Assembly (NCBI GenBank): GCA_027082925.1 | Contig: JALWTD010000014.1 | Coordinates: forward strand, 258,393-322,392 | Origin: Flavobacteriaceae bacterium | Lineage (GTDB): Bacteria; Bacteroidota; Bacteroidia; Flavobacteriales; Flavobacteriaceae | Length of the DNA stretch: 64,000 nucleotides | Direction of reading: 5' to 3' | In this document: one piece after another, positions 25,048 to 33,773 of the stretch | How positions within the stretch are numbered: the stretch's first letter is position 1 | Layout of the letters: each line of letters begins with the position of its first letter | Position numbers and translations under genes: made by a program | Notes under the pieces: generated by a model | Told to the model about the DNA's origin: nothing | Seen by the model: only the letters and a program-made list of their open reading frames with translations | Databases searched by the model: none

Positions 25048-26289
25048 TTATTCTTCTCTTAATGCTTCTATTGGTCTTATGCTTACTGCTGTTTGAGCAG
25101 GTATTAATCCAATTAGGGTTCCCAGTATAATTAAAATGGCTGAGGCTATTAATATAACCGGAATATCTACTGTTGGATTTGTTAAAACAGATCCTTCACC
25201 ACTGTTATAGGCATCTAACGCCATTAGTGCCAGTCCTCCAAATATAATTCCTAAAGCTCCGGCAATACTTGTTAAAAAAACAGATTCTAAAATAATTTGA
25301 CGTTTAATTTCCCAAGGTTTTGCTCCTAAAGCACGTCTAATACCTATTTCTTTGGTGCGTTCTTTTACTGTTATTAATAAAATATTACCAATAGCAAAAA
25401 TTCCTGCAATTAAGGTGGCAATACCTACAAACCATGTTAAAAATTGCATTCCTAACAAAAATCCGGTAACCTTCGCTATTTCTTTCCCTAAATTAAAGCT
25501 ACCAAAAGCTCTGTTATCTTGTGGATGTACTTTGTGTAGGTTTTTTAACAGCAATTTTACATCTGACTCTATTTGTGTGATATCATATCCTGGTTTTCCG
25601 GTAATCATAAGCCATCCTATAGTATTTCCTCTATTATATACTTGTTGAAAAGTGGTAAAAGGAATGTGTATATTACCCTGAGGGCCTCCACTTCCTATTT
25701 GACCTTCCTTATACATTCCAACAACTTTATAGTTGATGTCGTTTATTTTAATGTATTGTCCTATTGGAAACTCGTCTTTGTCAAAGAGCTGTTTGTAAAT
25801 CTCTTCTTCTATTACGCATACTTTTTTCTTCTCTTTAATATCGTTATCGTTGATAAATCTTCCGTAAACTAAATTTTTCTTTGACACTTTATCTAATTCA
25901 GGAAAATCGCCAAAAATACCAAAGTTTCCCGATTTAAAATTATTAACTGCCAATGCTTGAGATTGATGGCGAGGTACCACAAACTCTAATCCTTCTATCT
26001 CATTTTTTATGCTTTGCAAATCTGACATTTTAAGTGTCAGCCTTTTCCCTTCTTGAAATCCTTTAAACGGTTTACTTGTAGATTGTGCCCAAATAAAAAC
26101 GCTATTGGTAGCGAAATCACCAAAAAGTTTGTTAAAACCGTTTTCCATACCTCGTGCAGCTCCCAACAGTACAATTAACAAGAATATACCCCACATTACA
26201 CCTATAATAGTAATTCCTGTACGTAATTTATTTTTACGAACACTGCTATAAATTTCTTGCCAGGTATCTTTATCAAATAAAAATTTCAT
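25048..26289 (-). CDS. ABC transporter permease (MacB/FtsX type), second paralog
   Basis: A 413-residue permease. TM1 is near residues 23-45 (TGITIIGVMWGIFLLIVLL). A large periplasmic MacB-PCD domain follows, then three C-terminal membrane segments (WFVGIATLIAGIFAIGNILLI, FLTSIAGALGIIFGGLALMAL, VILIASAILIILGTLIGLIPA). Between the first two is the cytoplasmic coupling stretch TVKERTKEIGIRRALGAKP, characteristic of FtsX/MacB proteins. It follows its paralog after 2 bases. The two differ in sequence but share layout, so they probably form a heterodimer. Confidence 0.92.
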   Translation of the reverse strand: MKFLFDKDTWQEIYSSVRKNKLRTGITIIGVMWGIFLLIVLLGAARGMENGFNKLFGDFATNSVFIWAQSTSKPFKGFQEGKRLTLKMSDLQSIKNEIEGLEFVVPRHQSQALAVNNFKSGNFGIFGDFPELDKVSKKNLVYGRFINDNDIKEKKKVCVIEEEIYKQLFDKDEFPIGQYIKINDINYKVVGMYKEGQIGSGGPQGNIHIPFTTFQQVYNRGNTIGWLMITGKPGYDITQIESDVKLLLKNLHKVHPQDNRAFGSFNLGKEIAKVTGFLLGMQFLTWFVGIATLIAGIFAIGNILLITVKERTKEIGIRRALGAKPWEIKRQIILESVFLTSIAGALGIIFGGLALMALDAYNSGEGSVLTNPTVDIPVILIASAILIILGTLIGLIPAQTAVSIRPIEALREE

Positions 26290-26291
26290 AA

Positions 26292-27521
26292 TTATTCGTC
26301 GTTTAACGCTACAATTGGTTTTATTCTAGCAGCTCTTTTTGCAGGAATATATCCTGCGATTGTTCCTGAAATTATTAATACAATGGTGGCTCCTATAACC
26401 ACGTAAGTTTCAACACTGGGGTTTACAATAAAATATTGCTCTAAACTTGAACCTATGGCTTTTAGTGTAAAAACACCTATAATAAGCCCTCCATAACCTG
26501 CTACAGTAGTTACAAAAATAGATTCTAGCATAATCATTCCAATAATTGATTTTGGCGTGGCACCTAAAGCTTTTCTAATACCCAATTCTTTGGTACGTTC
26601 TTTAACGATATACACCATAATATTACTAATACCTATAATCCCTGCAACCAATGTTCCTAAACCAATAAACAGAATAATTGCATTTAAAAAAAGCATAAAC
26701 ATGCCTACATTTTTATTGGCTTCTGCCATATTGCTTACTCGTATAGCACCTTGATCTCTAGGAGCTATATCGTGCTTATCTTTTAGCTTTTTTTGAATTA
26801 AATTCCCAAATGATATTGCTTGTTCTAAATTCATAGCCGGATTATAGGTCAAGTTCACCTGATCTAGATAATCGTTATTTCCGTATATAGATTGTGCAGT
26901 AGTTATAGGCATGTAAATTAAGCGTTCTTCATTATCTCCTCCTTCATCAGAAAAAACACCGATAACTTTGTATGATATACCGCTTAAGTTTATATTTTTT
27001 CCAAGTGCAATTTTATTTCCAAAAAGATCTTCTTTTACCAAACGACCTATTACTATTACTTTTGATTTGTTTTTTAAATCAAATACATTTATAAAACGTC
27101 CTTTATCAATAATTGTCTTTTCCAAGAACTGATGATCTGGATGTACAGCTCTTACCGTATAGTTATTTTGTTCTCCTTTGTATATTGCCTGAACGCCTTT
27201 GTAAATTCTAGCACTGATGAACTGAACTTTTCCATCAAATTCATCAATAATAAATTTATAATCGTCGTTTTTGAATTGTATTTTTCTTCCGCTTTGAAGA
27301 CCTCTATAAGGTTTTGTTGTTCTTCCTGATCTTATAAAAATAGCATTGTTAGCATCGTCGTTAAACGATTTTTCAAAAGTGTGTTTTAAACCATTTCCTA
27401 TTCCAAATAGTAAGGTAAAAAGCAATATTGCAAAAGCAATGGTAAATCCGGATAAAGCTGTTCTAAGCTTATTTTTACCCAGTGTTTGGAAAATTTCTTG
27501 CCAACGATCTAAATCAAACAT
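26292..27521 (-). CDS. ABC transporter permease (MacB/FtsX type), first paralog
   Basis: A 409-residue permease with the same plan as its neighbour. TM1 is in LSGFTIAFAILLFTLLFGIG, followed by a periplasmic domain and three C-terminal membrane segments starting LNAIILFIGLGTLVAGIIGI. The coupling motif is IVKERTKELGIRKALGATP. MacB-like pumps move peptides, lipoproteins or antibiotics across the inner membrane and through an outer-membrane channel without a periplasmic proton step. The substrate here is unknown. It lies 3 bases after the ATPase gene. Confidence 0.92.
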   Translation of the reverse strand: MFDLDRWQEIFQTLGKNKLRTALSGFTIAFAILLFTLLFGIGNGLKHTFEKSFNDDANNAIFIRSGRTTKPYRGLQSGRKIQFKNDDYKFIIDEFDGKVQFISARIYKGVQAIYKGEQNNYTVRAVHPDHQFLEKTIIDKGRFINVFDLKNKSKVIVIGRLVKEDLFGNKIALGKNINLSGISYKVIGVFSDEGGDNEERLIYMPITTAQSIYGNNDYLDQVNLTYNPAMNLEQAISFGNLIQKKLKDKHDIAPRDQGAIRVSNMAEANKNVGMFMLFLNAIILFIGLGTLVAGIIGISNIMVYIVKERTKELGIRKALGATPKSIIGMIMLESIFVTTVAGYGGLIIGVFTLKAIGSSLEQYFIVNPSVETYVVIGATIVLIISGTIAGYIPAKRAARIKPIVALNDE

Positions 27522-27524
27522 AAC

Positions 27525-28217
27525 TTAAACGGTTGCTTTTTTAATTACTTTTTCGTCACTAATAATAACGCCATCTTTTAAACGAACTATCCTATCTGTT
27601 TCTGCAGCAATATCTTCTTCGTGCGTAATTACAAAAACAGTCATTCCTTCTCTATTAATTTCTTTTAACAACTCCATAACAGAATGAGAAGTTGAAGAAT
27701 CTAATGCTCCGGTTGGCTCATCGGCTAAAACTACCTTTGGTTGTGTTACCAAAGCTCTGGCAATGGCTACACGTTGTTTTTGTCCTCCCGAAAGCTCACT
27801 AGGTAAATGGTTTGCCCAATTTTTTAAGCCTACTTTATCTAAATACTGCAGTGCTATTTTTTGGCGTTCTTTTCTGTTTATTCCTTTGTAATACAGAGGA
27901 AGTGCTACATTTTCAAGGGCATTTTTATATGAAATTAAATTGAAAGACTGAAAGACAAACCCTAAAAACTTATTTCGTAAAGTCGCCGCTTTTTTTTCAT
28001 CAAGATTCTCAATTAATTGTCCGTTTAGATAGTAATTTCCAGAATCATGTCCATCTAGCAATCCTACTATATTTAGCAGTGTAGATTTTCCTGAACCCGA
28101 AGACCCCATTATTGATACAAACTCTCCTTCTTTAATGTGTAAATCGAGACCTTTTAACACGTGTAACGAATCATTTCCTATAGGGTAAGATTTGTGAAGT
28201 TTTTCAATCTTAATCAT
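27525..28217 (-). CDS. ABC transporter ATP-binding protein (MacB/LolD type)
   Basis: A 230-residue ATPase powering the two permeases downstream. Walker A is [12 protein letters not shown], the Q loop is in VFQSFNLI, and the signature is [15 protein letters not shown]. Walker B with the catalytic Glu is [12 protein letters not shown], and the switch His is in VITHEED. The pattern [16 protein letters not shown] and the length fit the LolD/MacB subfamily. It is the first gene of the four-gene export operon on the minus strand. Confidence 0.95.
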   Translation of the reverse strand: MIKIEKLHKSYPIGNDSLHVLKGLDLHIKEGEFVSIMGSSGSGKSTLLNIVGLLDGHDSGNYYLNGQLIENLDEKKAATLRNKFLGFVFQSFNLISYKNALENVALPLYYKGINRKERQKIALQYLDKVGLKNWANHLPSELSGGQKQRVAIARALVTQPKVVLADEPTGALDSSTSHSVMELLKEINREGMTVFVITHEEDIAAETDRIVRLKDGVIISDEKVIKKATV

Positions 28218-28305
28218 TTGGTAGTTGTTTTAAAACGAATTTATGAATTGCGTATGAGAGTTGTTATTAATTTTATGTTAAAAGACTTTTGTCTAATTTT
28301 ATATG

Positions 28306-28313
28306 TATCTTTA
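28306..28313 (+). promoter_or_regulatory. Near-consensus promoter box for the DCC gene
   Basis: TATCTTTA differs from TAnnTTTG only at the last base. It overlaps the first possible ATG (28313) and ends 5 bases before the second (28319), which would then have a leaderless mRNA. Confidence 0.4.
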
Positions 28314-28318
28314 TGTCC

Positions 28319-28729
28319 ATGGTTGATACTGCCGGTAAAGCTGTAATTTTATTTGATGGTGTTTGTAATTTATGCACTACATCTGTTCATTTTATTATAC
28401 GCCATGACAAATCATCTTATTTTTTATTTGCCTCACTACAATCAGACGCCGCAAAAGAAATTTTGTTACACTTCCCTTCAAAAAAAATAAAATTAGATAC
28501 CATCGTACTTTTTGAAGATGGCACTATTTACGATAAATCTACTGCTGCATTAAGAATTGCTAAAAAATTAAATGGAGGATATAAACTATTGTATTTTCTA
28601 ATTATTATTCCTCAATTTATACGAGATTTTGGATACCTTTTTATTGCTAAAAATAGGTATAAATGGTTTGGAAAGAAAAAGAAGTGTATGATTCCTTCTC
28701 CTGAAATATCTGCCAAATTTATCGACTAA
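28319..28729 (+). CDS. DCC-family thiol-disulfide oxidoreductase (DUF393)
   Basis: A 136-residue protein with the DxxCxxC motif of the DCC family near its N terminus (ILFDGVCNLCTTSVHFIIRHD), followed by YFLFASLQS and STAALRIAKKL. Members are predicted thioredoxin-like redox proteins, and no reaction is firmly established. Possible starts are the TTG at 28289, the ATG at 28313 and the ATG at 28319. The first is upstream of, and the second overlaps, the apparent promoter box, so 28319 is preferred, with 28313 possible. It diverges from the ABC operon and converges on the DUF1704 gene, whose stop is 2 bases away. Confidence 0.85.
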   Translation: MVDTAGKAVILFDGVCNLCTTSVHFIIRHDKSSYFLFASLQSDAAKEILLHFPSKKIKLDTIVLFEDGTIYDKSTAALRIAKKLNGGYKLLYFLIIIPQFIRDFGYLFIAKNRYKWFGKKKKCMIPSPEISAKFID

Positions 28730-28731
28730 TT

Positions 28732-29877
28732 TTATTTTAAGTTATTTAAAATAAAAGCGACCAGTTTATTGGTGTTTTTATTTTCAGCAAAGGCAATGTT
28801 TTTATGTGTTATAGCTACTGCCAGCGATTTATCTTTCAAATAATTTATGGTATCTACATACTCCAACGAAACTTTTCCTGTTAATAGTGGTGACAAATCA
28901 TTTCCCTTTTTATGATACTCAAAAATCTTTTTTAAACCTGTTAAATACAGATAATCTTTAGTAAATCCACCTCCTCTGTGTACACGCAAAGTAATATTAA
29001 ATGCATCGTTTTTATTCAAGTGGTATGTATTGGTTAGCAAACTAAATGTTTTAGTAAAAGTGTAGCCTTTAGCCAATGAATCTACCGCTATAACTCTATA
29101 TGCCAATTCTTTTAAGCGTTTTAGTGTTAAATTATTAGACATAAACTCGCTGTAAACGGCCAAACCTTCTTGTGTTTCAACATTGTTTGGAAATCCGTGA
29201 GAAAATATTTTAAGTTGTTGCTTAGCACCGTTAAAAGTGGTAACCATATGAACGCCTATTTCGTGATTCGCTAAAACTTGTAATTCGTTTTTAGAAAACG
29301 TGTGGTTTTTATTAATTACCAACGTTTTAATATTGTTTAAAACCATGGCTATTGCCGATAATTTTTCTGAGTGCTCTATTTTAAAATCAAAATTGTACTG
29401 CTGCGCAAATGTCTTGAAGTAGTTCTCTGCATCTAGAGCACTGTATGTTGGCAACATATCTGACGTTAAATCTTCATCTTCAAAATGAAGTATAAATTTT
29501 GCATTTTCAACATCAATTTCTGTAGGAGTCCCAAAGGCTCTTAAACTGTTGTAGTAAAATTTTTTTCCATTACCTATGTTATCTATACAAGATATAAGGC
29601 TTAAATAAGTATACACAATATCTGTATACAAACTCTGAATTTTTTTATCTTGAATTTGTTCAACTTTCTGGTCAAAAAAAGATCGATGTAATTCAAATGC
29701 GTTAAATTGAAATTTTGGATATTTAAAGTTGGGTTCTATCGTATATTTTGAGTCGAAAAATCGTTTTTTTTCTTCTGCTATATTTATAGGGTTTACATAA
29801 TCTAGCAATTCTATTTGCCTTACCAGTTCATCTAGCTTAGTATCTATCTCTAATAGCTCTTTCTCCACTGTAATCAT
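28732..29877 (-). CDS. QEGLA-motif DUF1704 protein, putative zinc carboxypeptidase (MATCAP-like family)
   Basis: A 381-residue cytoplasmic protein of the DUF1704 family, annotated in bacteria as flavohemoglobin expression-modulating QEGLA motif protein. The metal site is HEIGVH (His205, Glu206, His210) and the name-giving QEGLA motif follows (Gln236, Glu237), whose Glu would be the third ligand. The same HExxxH plus Glu layout is known from the human DUF1704 protein MATCAP, a tubulin C-terminal carboxypeptidase, so peptidase activity on a C-terminal residue is a reasonable inference. It overlaps the amidohydrolase gene by 4 bases and is last in a four-gene run. There is no signal peptide. Confidence 0.88.
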   Translation of the reverse strand: MITVEKELLEIDTKLDELVRQIELLDYVNPINIAEEKKRFFDSKYTIEPNFKYPKFQFNAFELHRSFFDQKVEQIQDKKIQSLYTDIVYTYLSLISCIDNIGNGKKFYYNSLRAFGTPTEIDVENAKFILHFEDEDLTSDMLPTYSALDAENYFKTFAQQYNFDFKIEHSEKLSAIAMVLNNIKTLVINKNHTFSKNELQVLANHEIGVHMVTTFNGAKQQLKIFSHGFPNNVETQEGLAVYSEFMSNNLTLKRLKELAYRVIAVDSLAKGYTFTKTFSLLTNTYHLNKNDAFNITLRVHRGGGFTKDYLYLTGLKKIFEYHKKGNDLSPLLTGKVSLEYVDTINYLKDKSLAVAITHKNIAFAENKNTNKLVAFILNNLK

Positions 29878-30719
29878 ATATTTTTATTGGTAAATGTATT
29901 ATAAAAATAAGTTGCGTGCTCTTTTATTTTAGTATCTAAAGCTTCTTTAATTTTAGAAACTATTTCGGGATAAATCACGTAATTTAGTTCATCACAGTAT
30001 ATTTTTTTAACCTCTGTGGCTAAAACCAATGTGTTGTTAAATTTTGAGGTTATTGTCTTCAAAAAATAGCCATTTCCAAAAAAAGTATCATTGATTTTTG
30101 AGGTAGATTTTAAATTGTATGGTAACTCTATTTCAGAAAGGCTCTTTCTCCAAACTTCAACACTTTCTCCAAAACGATTGTTATCTATATTTGTTGTTCC
30201 TAGATTAAATGTAGGCACTTCTCTATCCCATCGTTTCCAATTGTAAGAGTGCAAATCGTAAACCACGCATACTTTAAATTTAGATTCTATTTTTTCTATC
30301 AAAGCATTTACCACTTTGTAAAAATTACGATGCTTTTGAATGCTTTTAGCTTTCATGGCTTCGGAAAGTGGCTGCTTCCACAATTGTTTTCCCCAAGCAG
30401 TTTCAAAAATAGCCTCTTGAGGTGCTCTGTTTAAATCGTATTCAAATCTAGAATCGCTTCCTGCAATAACAATTGGTTGGTTTTGAATCATTTGCAATGT
30501 AGCCGGATCTTCTTCAAACCAACGCTGGTAATCGGAATGTGTACAGTTATCCCACAGTTCTTTTCTAAACTGGTGACCGTCATGTATAGCGGCACAAATA
30601 TACGGTACGTAATTACTGATTTTTAATGTAAATGAGTAGTCATCAGCAACGGCTTCAAAAATTTCTTCTGAGTTAATTTTAGCGATAATTTGCTGCACAG
30701 AAAGTTTAAGCATCCTCAA
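29874..30719 (-). CDS. N-formylglutamate amidohydrolase family protein
   Basis: A 281-residue hydrolase (279 from the second Met). Family features are HDGHQFRKEL in the first third, SDSRFEYDLNRAP (the D-R ... DLNR motif) and VYDLHSYNWKR (DLHS metal/substrate motif). The classical enzyme releases glutamate from N-formylglutamate in histidine breakdown. Here the neighbours are an ATP-grasp ligase and a DUF1704 peptidase rather than hut genes, so the real substrate is more likely another N-acyl or gamma-linked glutamate compound. It overlaps both neighbours (14 bases upstream, 4 downstream), which shows strict co-expression. Confidence 0.88.
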   Translation of the reverse strand: MRMLKLSVQQIIAKINSEEIFEAVADDYSFTLKISNYVPYICAAIHDGHQFRKELWDNCTHSDYQRWFEEDPATLQMIQNQPIVIAGSDSRFEYDLNRAPQEAIFETAWGKQLWKQPLSEAMKAKSIQKHRNFYKVVNALIEKIESKFKVCVVYDLHSYNWKRWDREVPTFNLGTTNIDNNRFGESVEVWRKSLSEIELPYNLKSTSKINDTFFGNGYFLKTITSKFNNTLVLATEVKKIYCDELNYVIYPEIVSKIKEALDTKIKEHATYFYNTFTNKNI

Positions 30720-31737
30720 CTGTTTTTCTCAATTTGGCTTTGCGTTTAAAGGCATTTGATTTAACTTGTACTTCGTCTTCAATAAAATCGATTACTTTTT
30801 CTTGAATACGTGTTTTATAAACTTTGTTAATGTAAGTAATTCCGCCAGGGCTCATTACATTAACTTCAACCAGTTTACCGTTAATTACATCTAGCCCAAC
30901 AAAAAAGAGTCCGTCTTTTACTAATTTTGGGCCTATTTTTCTACACAACTTTTTTTCTTGTGGTGTTAAAGTATGCTTTGCTATTGAGCCTCCTGCACTA
31001 ATATTTGACCTGTGGTCTCCTTCTCCCGGAACTCTTTTCATAGCTCCAACCGGCTTTCCGTTTAGCATTAAAATACGTACATCTCCTTTTTCGGCGCCCT
31101 CAATATATTCTTGTAAAATCACATAGTCGGTTGTACCATCGCTTTTGTTAATATAAAAATCGAGTAATGAGTTTATACTTAACATTGCATTTTTTTCTAT
31201 CAAAATAACGCCAGAGCCTCCATAACCATTTAGAGGTTTCAAAATCATTTTATCAGACGTTGACTCTTTAATCATTTTAATAATGTAGTCTTTGTTTTTA
31301 GAAACGTGTGTTACCGGAATAATTTCGTTCTCAGGGTCATCAAATACAGCTGTATATAACTTGTTATTTGCCTCTCTAACTCCGTTTAACGAATTCATAA
31401 TAAATACATCATCGTTTACCGAATCTAAAAAGTTTAGCATAATAGGGTCTAAAGGTGGATTTGATCTCATAAAAATAACATCAAACCCTGCCAAAGGCAG
31501 CATTTCGTCTCTTAATGTTACCTTTTTATAAAATGATTTTGGTGAGTTTGATATTTTTTCCGCTCTATTTATAACTCTGCAAAAAGCATTGGTTACACTA
31601 TTGCGTATTGTTAAATTTGAAGGCGTACACATGGCAACTCCATGTCCTCTTTTTACACACTCGTGAATTAATGCCAGGGTAGAGTCTGCTTCAGGAGTAA
31701 TTTGCTCCCAAGGATACATTAAAAAACAAATATTCAT
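30706..31737 (-). CDS. GshB-like ATP-grasp ligase
   Basis: A 343-residue ATP-grasp protein resembling prokaryotic glutathione synthetase. The N-terminal domain begins MNICFLMYPWEQITPEADST. The ATP-grasp domain carries KPLNGYGGSGV (glycine-rich loop), VILQEYIEG, GDVRILMLNGKPVGAMKRVP and the metal-binding Glu/Asn region LVEVNVMSPGG. Such enzymes join a carboxylate to an amine with ATP. No gamma-glutamylcysteine ligase is nearby and bacillithiol genes occur in this genome, so glutathione synthesis is doubtful. A different amide or peptide product is inferred. It starts 14 bases after the symporter gene. Confidence 0.88.
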   Translation of the reverse strand: MNICFLMYPWEQITPEADSTLALIHECVKRGHGVAMCTPSNLTIRNSVTNAFCRVINRAEKISNSPKSFYKKVTLRDEMLPLAGFDVIFMRSNPPLDPIMLNFLDSVNDDVFIMNSLNGVREANNKLYTAVFDDPENEIIPVTHVSKNKDYIIKMIKESTSDKMILKPLNGYGGSGVILIEKNAMLSINSLLDFYINKSDGTTDYVILQEYIEGAEKGDVRILMLNGKPVGAMKRVPGEGDHRSNISAGGSIAKHTLTPQEKKLCRKIGPKLVKDGLFFVGLDVINGKLVEVNVMSPGGITYINKVYKTRIQEKVIDFIEDEVQVKSNAFKRKAKLRKTVEDA

Positions 31738-31751
31738 AAAATTAGTTTGAA

Positions 31752-33056
31752 TTATTTTTTCGGATAATTATCATCCCAATCTTTAACTTTTGGCTCTCCT
31801 AATTTACCTATAGATTTAGCTATTAGCATAGATACAGATGCATCTCCTGTAACGTTTACAGTAGTTCTACACATATCTAATGGTCTATCTATTGCAAATA
31901 TTAAAGCTAAACCAGCTTCAGGAATTCCTGCTTGTGCTAAAACGATAACCAACATTACCATTCCTGCTCCCGGAACAGCTGCTGAACCAATACTTGCTAG
32001 CGTTGCGGTAACAATAATACCTAACTGAACGCCTAATGATAAATCCATTCCAAAAGCTTGGGCAATAAACACGGCTGCTACCGCTTGATATAAACTGGTA
32101 CCATCCATATTTATAGTTGCTCCTATTGGTAATACAAAGCTACTTACCTCTTCATCTACTCCTAAATGTTCGGTTACACGCTCCATGGTAACAGGAAGCG
32201 TTGCAGCACTACTACTGGTTGAAAAAGCTAACAGTTGTGCCGGTGAAATACCGTTTAAGAATGTAGATGGTCTTTTTTTGGTAATAACCCACACCAATAA
32301 CATATAAAAACTCATCATTAGCAGTAAACCTGTAATTACTGTAAATGCGTACCAAACTAAGGCTTTAAATAAATCTAAACTTGGAGATTCTACAACAAGT
32401 GCCGCTAATAAGGCAAAAACACCATACGGAGCAGCCAACATAATAATATCAATCATTTTGAGAATTACCTCATTAAAACCATCAAAAAAGTCTTTTACCG
32501 GTTTCGATTGTTTTTCAGGTATTAATATAAGTCCTATTCCAAAAAAAATAGCAAAAAAGATTACCTGAAGCATGTTTTTATTTTTTGACGAAGCTCCAAT
32601 AATATTTTCCGGAACAATATCTACCAAAGCTTGTAAAGGACCACTCTCTTTTTGTGCGGCAGCGGCTTTTTTATATTTTACCGTATCTCCACTGTAATTT
32701 TCTACCAATTCTTGCCTTGTTTTTTCTGATATTGAATTTCCCGGCTTTATAATATTTACTAATAATAAACCTATTGAAACGGCAACAACTGTGGTTATAA
32801 TATACAATCCTATTGTCCTTCCCCCCATTTGTGACAGCTTTGATATATCCTTTAAATCGGAAACTCCTTTAATTAAAGAAGCCAATATTAAAGGCACTGC
32901 TATAAGCTTTAATGAATTGATGAAAATTTTACCAAATGGCTTTATCCAATCTTGCACAATCTCTTTACCTCCTTCAAACTGAGTCATTAATAAACCTATT
33001 AAAACACCCATAACCATTCCTATAAGGATTTTCCAGTGTAATGCTAATTTTTTCAT
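31752..33056 (-). CDS. Dicarboxylate/amino acid:cation symporter (DAACS family)
   Basis: A 434-residue inner-membrane transporter of the glutamate/aspartate/C4-dicarboxylate family with eight membrane helices and two re-entrant loops. The first re-entrant loop is FSTSSSAATLPVTMERV. The conserved TM7 motif is NMDGTSLYQAVAAVFIAQAFG. The second loop has GAGMVM, and TM8 carries IDRPLDMCRTTVNVTGD with the Asp and Arg used for carboxylate binding. The Arg-Thr in MCRTTVNVTGD suggests an acidic amino acid, but selectivity is not proven. It is the first gene of the run with ATP-grasp, amidohydrolase and DUF1704. A weak promoter (33078-33105) precedes it. Confidence 0.93.
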   Translation of the reverse strand: MKKLALHWKILIGMVMGVLIGLLMTQFEGGKEIVQDWIKPFGKIFINSLKLIAVPLILASLIKGVSDLKDISKLSQMGGRTIGLYIITTVVAVSIGLLLVNIIKPGNSISEKTRQELVENYSGDTVKYKKAAAAQKESGPLQALVDIVPENIIGASSKNKNMLQVIFFAIFFGIGLILIPEKQSKPVKDFFDGFNEVILKMIDIIMLAAPYGVFALLAALVVESPSLDLFKALVWYAFTVITGLLLMMSFYMLLVWVITKKRPSTFLNGISPAQLLAFSTSSSAATLPVTMERVTEHLGVDEEVSSFVLPIGATINMDGTSLYQAVAAVFIAQAFGMDLSLGVQLGIIVTATLASIGSAAVPGAGMVMLVIVLAQAGIPEAGLALIFAIDRPLDMCRTTVNVTGDASVSMLIAKSIGKLGEPKVKDWDDNYPKK

Positions 33057-33077
33057 GTATAAGTTTTAAAATTGCTG

Positions 33078-33105
33078 GAAAGATAAAAAAATTGTTCAAA
33101 ATCAA
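33078..33105 (-). promoter_or_regulatory. Candidate promoter of the symporter/ATP-grasp operon
   Basis: On the minus strand TTG (33103-33105) is followed after 17 bases by TATCTTTC (33078-33085), one mismatch from the -7 consensus, 21 bases before the symporter ATG. Confidence 0.4.
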
Positions 33106-33121
33106 GGAGCGTTTTGAGAAT

Positions 33122-33147
33122 AAAAAAAGCACTTAAAGTGCTTTTTT
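33122..33147 (-). terminator. Terminator between the barrel protein promoter side and the symporter gene
   Basis: AAAAAAGCAC (33123-33132) pairs with GTGCTTTTTT (33138-33147) with a TTAAA loop and T runs on both strands. It ends the minus-strand transcript of the barrel gene at 33170-33658, 22 bases after its stop. Confidence 0.8.
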
Positions 33148-33169
33148 CTTGTTTTTATGTGATTTGATA

Positions 33170-33658
33170 TCAAAATTGGTAACGTAAAGACAGTGCTAAA
33201 TCTATATCCGTATCTTTTCCGTAATCGCCAACAACCCCTATTTCAGGCCTAAAATCTAACGAAATAAGTATTGGTGCCTCAAAATTGTATTCAATACCAA
33301 TATTCCCATCAATGTTAATAAATAAGCCGTCTTTATTATCGGTAACAACACCGCTGTTGTAACTCCAAGACCCAATTCCTGCCCCAAAACCGGCATACCA
33401 ATTAAATCCTTGATCAACATTCCAAACCCACTGGTACATTCCTGTAAGTTTAAACGCACTGTAATCGGTATGATCTCTGTACCCTAAATCCAACTCGTAT
33501 CGCTTGTTACTTGTTAATTTATGCTGATAAGAAACCTCTCCTCCAAATCCGGCATTATCCCCAAACCGAATCCCAATTGCATGAGTTGATATTTCTTGAG
33601 CCGATGTACTCAAAAAGGTGCAAAATAACATTGCTGACACTAAAACTAATTTCTTCAT
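33170..33658 (-). CDS. Small outer-membrane beta-barrel protein
   Basis: A 162-residue protein with a signal peptide (MKKLVLVSAMLFCTFLSTSAQ). A set of alternating strands follows (EVSYQHKLTSNKRYELDLGYRD, FKLTGMYQWVW, NWYAGFGAGIGSW, GNIGIEYNF, ILISLDFRPEIGVV), ending in LALSLRYQF with the C-terminal Phe typical of barrels inserted by BAM. It has the look of an eight-stranded OmpA/OmpX-like barrel. The function is unknown. It is likely a single-gene unit with its own terminator. Confidence 0.82.
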   Translation of the reverse strand: MKKLVLVSAMLFCTFLSTSAQEISTHAIGIRFGDNAGFGGEVSYQHKLTSNKRYELDLGYRDHTDYSAFKLTGMYQWVWNVDQGFNWYAGFGAGIGSWSYNSGVVTDNKDGLFINIDGNIGIEYNFEAPILISLDFRPEIGVVGDYGKDTDIDLALSLRYQF

Positions 33659-33773
33659 AAAATAATATTTTAATAATTTATACTTAAAAGCGTTGTTGTT
33701 TTTTAGAGTTAGAATTACAACGAAAATGTATTTTAATTATTTTGTGAAGCGAGTAACAAAATAGGTATTTTAT

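Noticed and set aside
29874-30719. Calling the amidohydrolase hutG
   Set aside because: The family match is good, but the gene is not with hut genes (hutI is about 18 kb away) and its operon partners suggest another substrate.
30706-31737. Calling the ATP-grasp gene gshB
   Set aside because: The fold fits glutathione synthetase, but no gshA is nearby, bacillithiol genes are present and the neighbours point to another product. The symbol is left empty.
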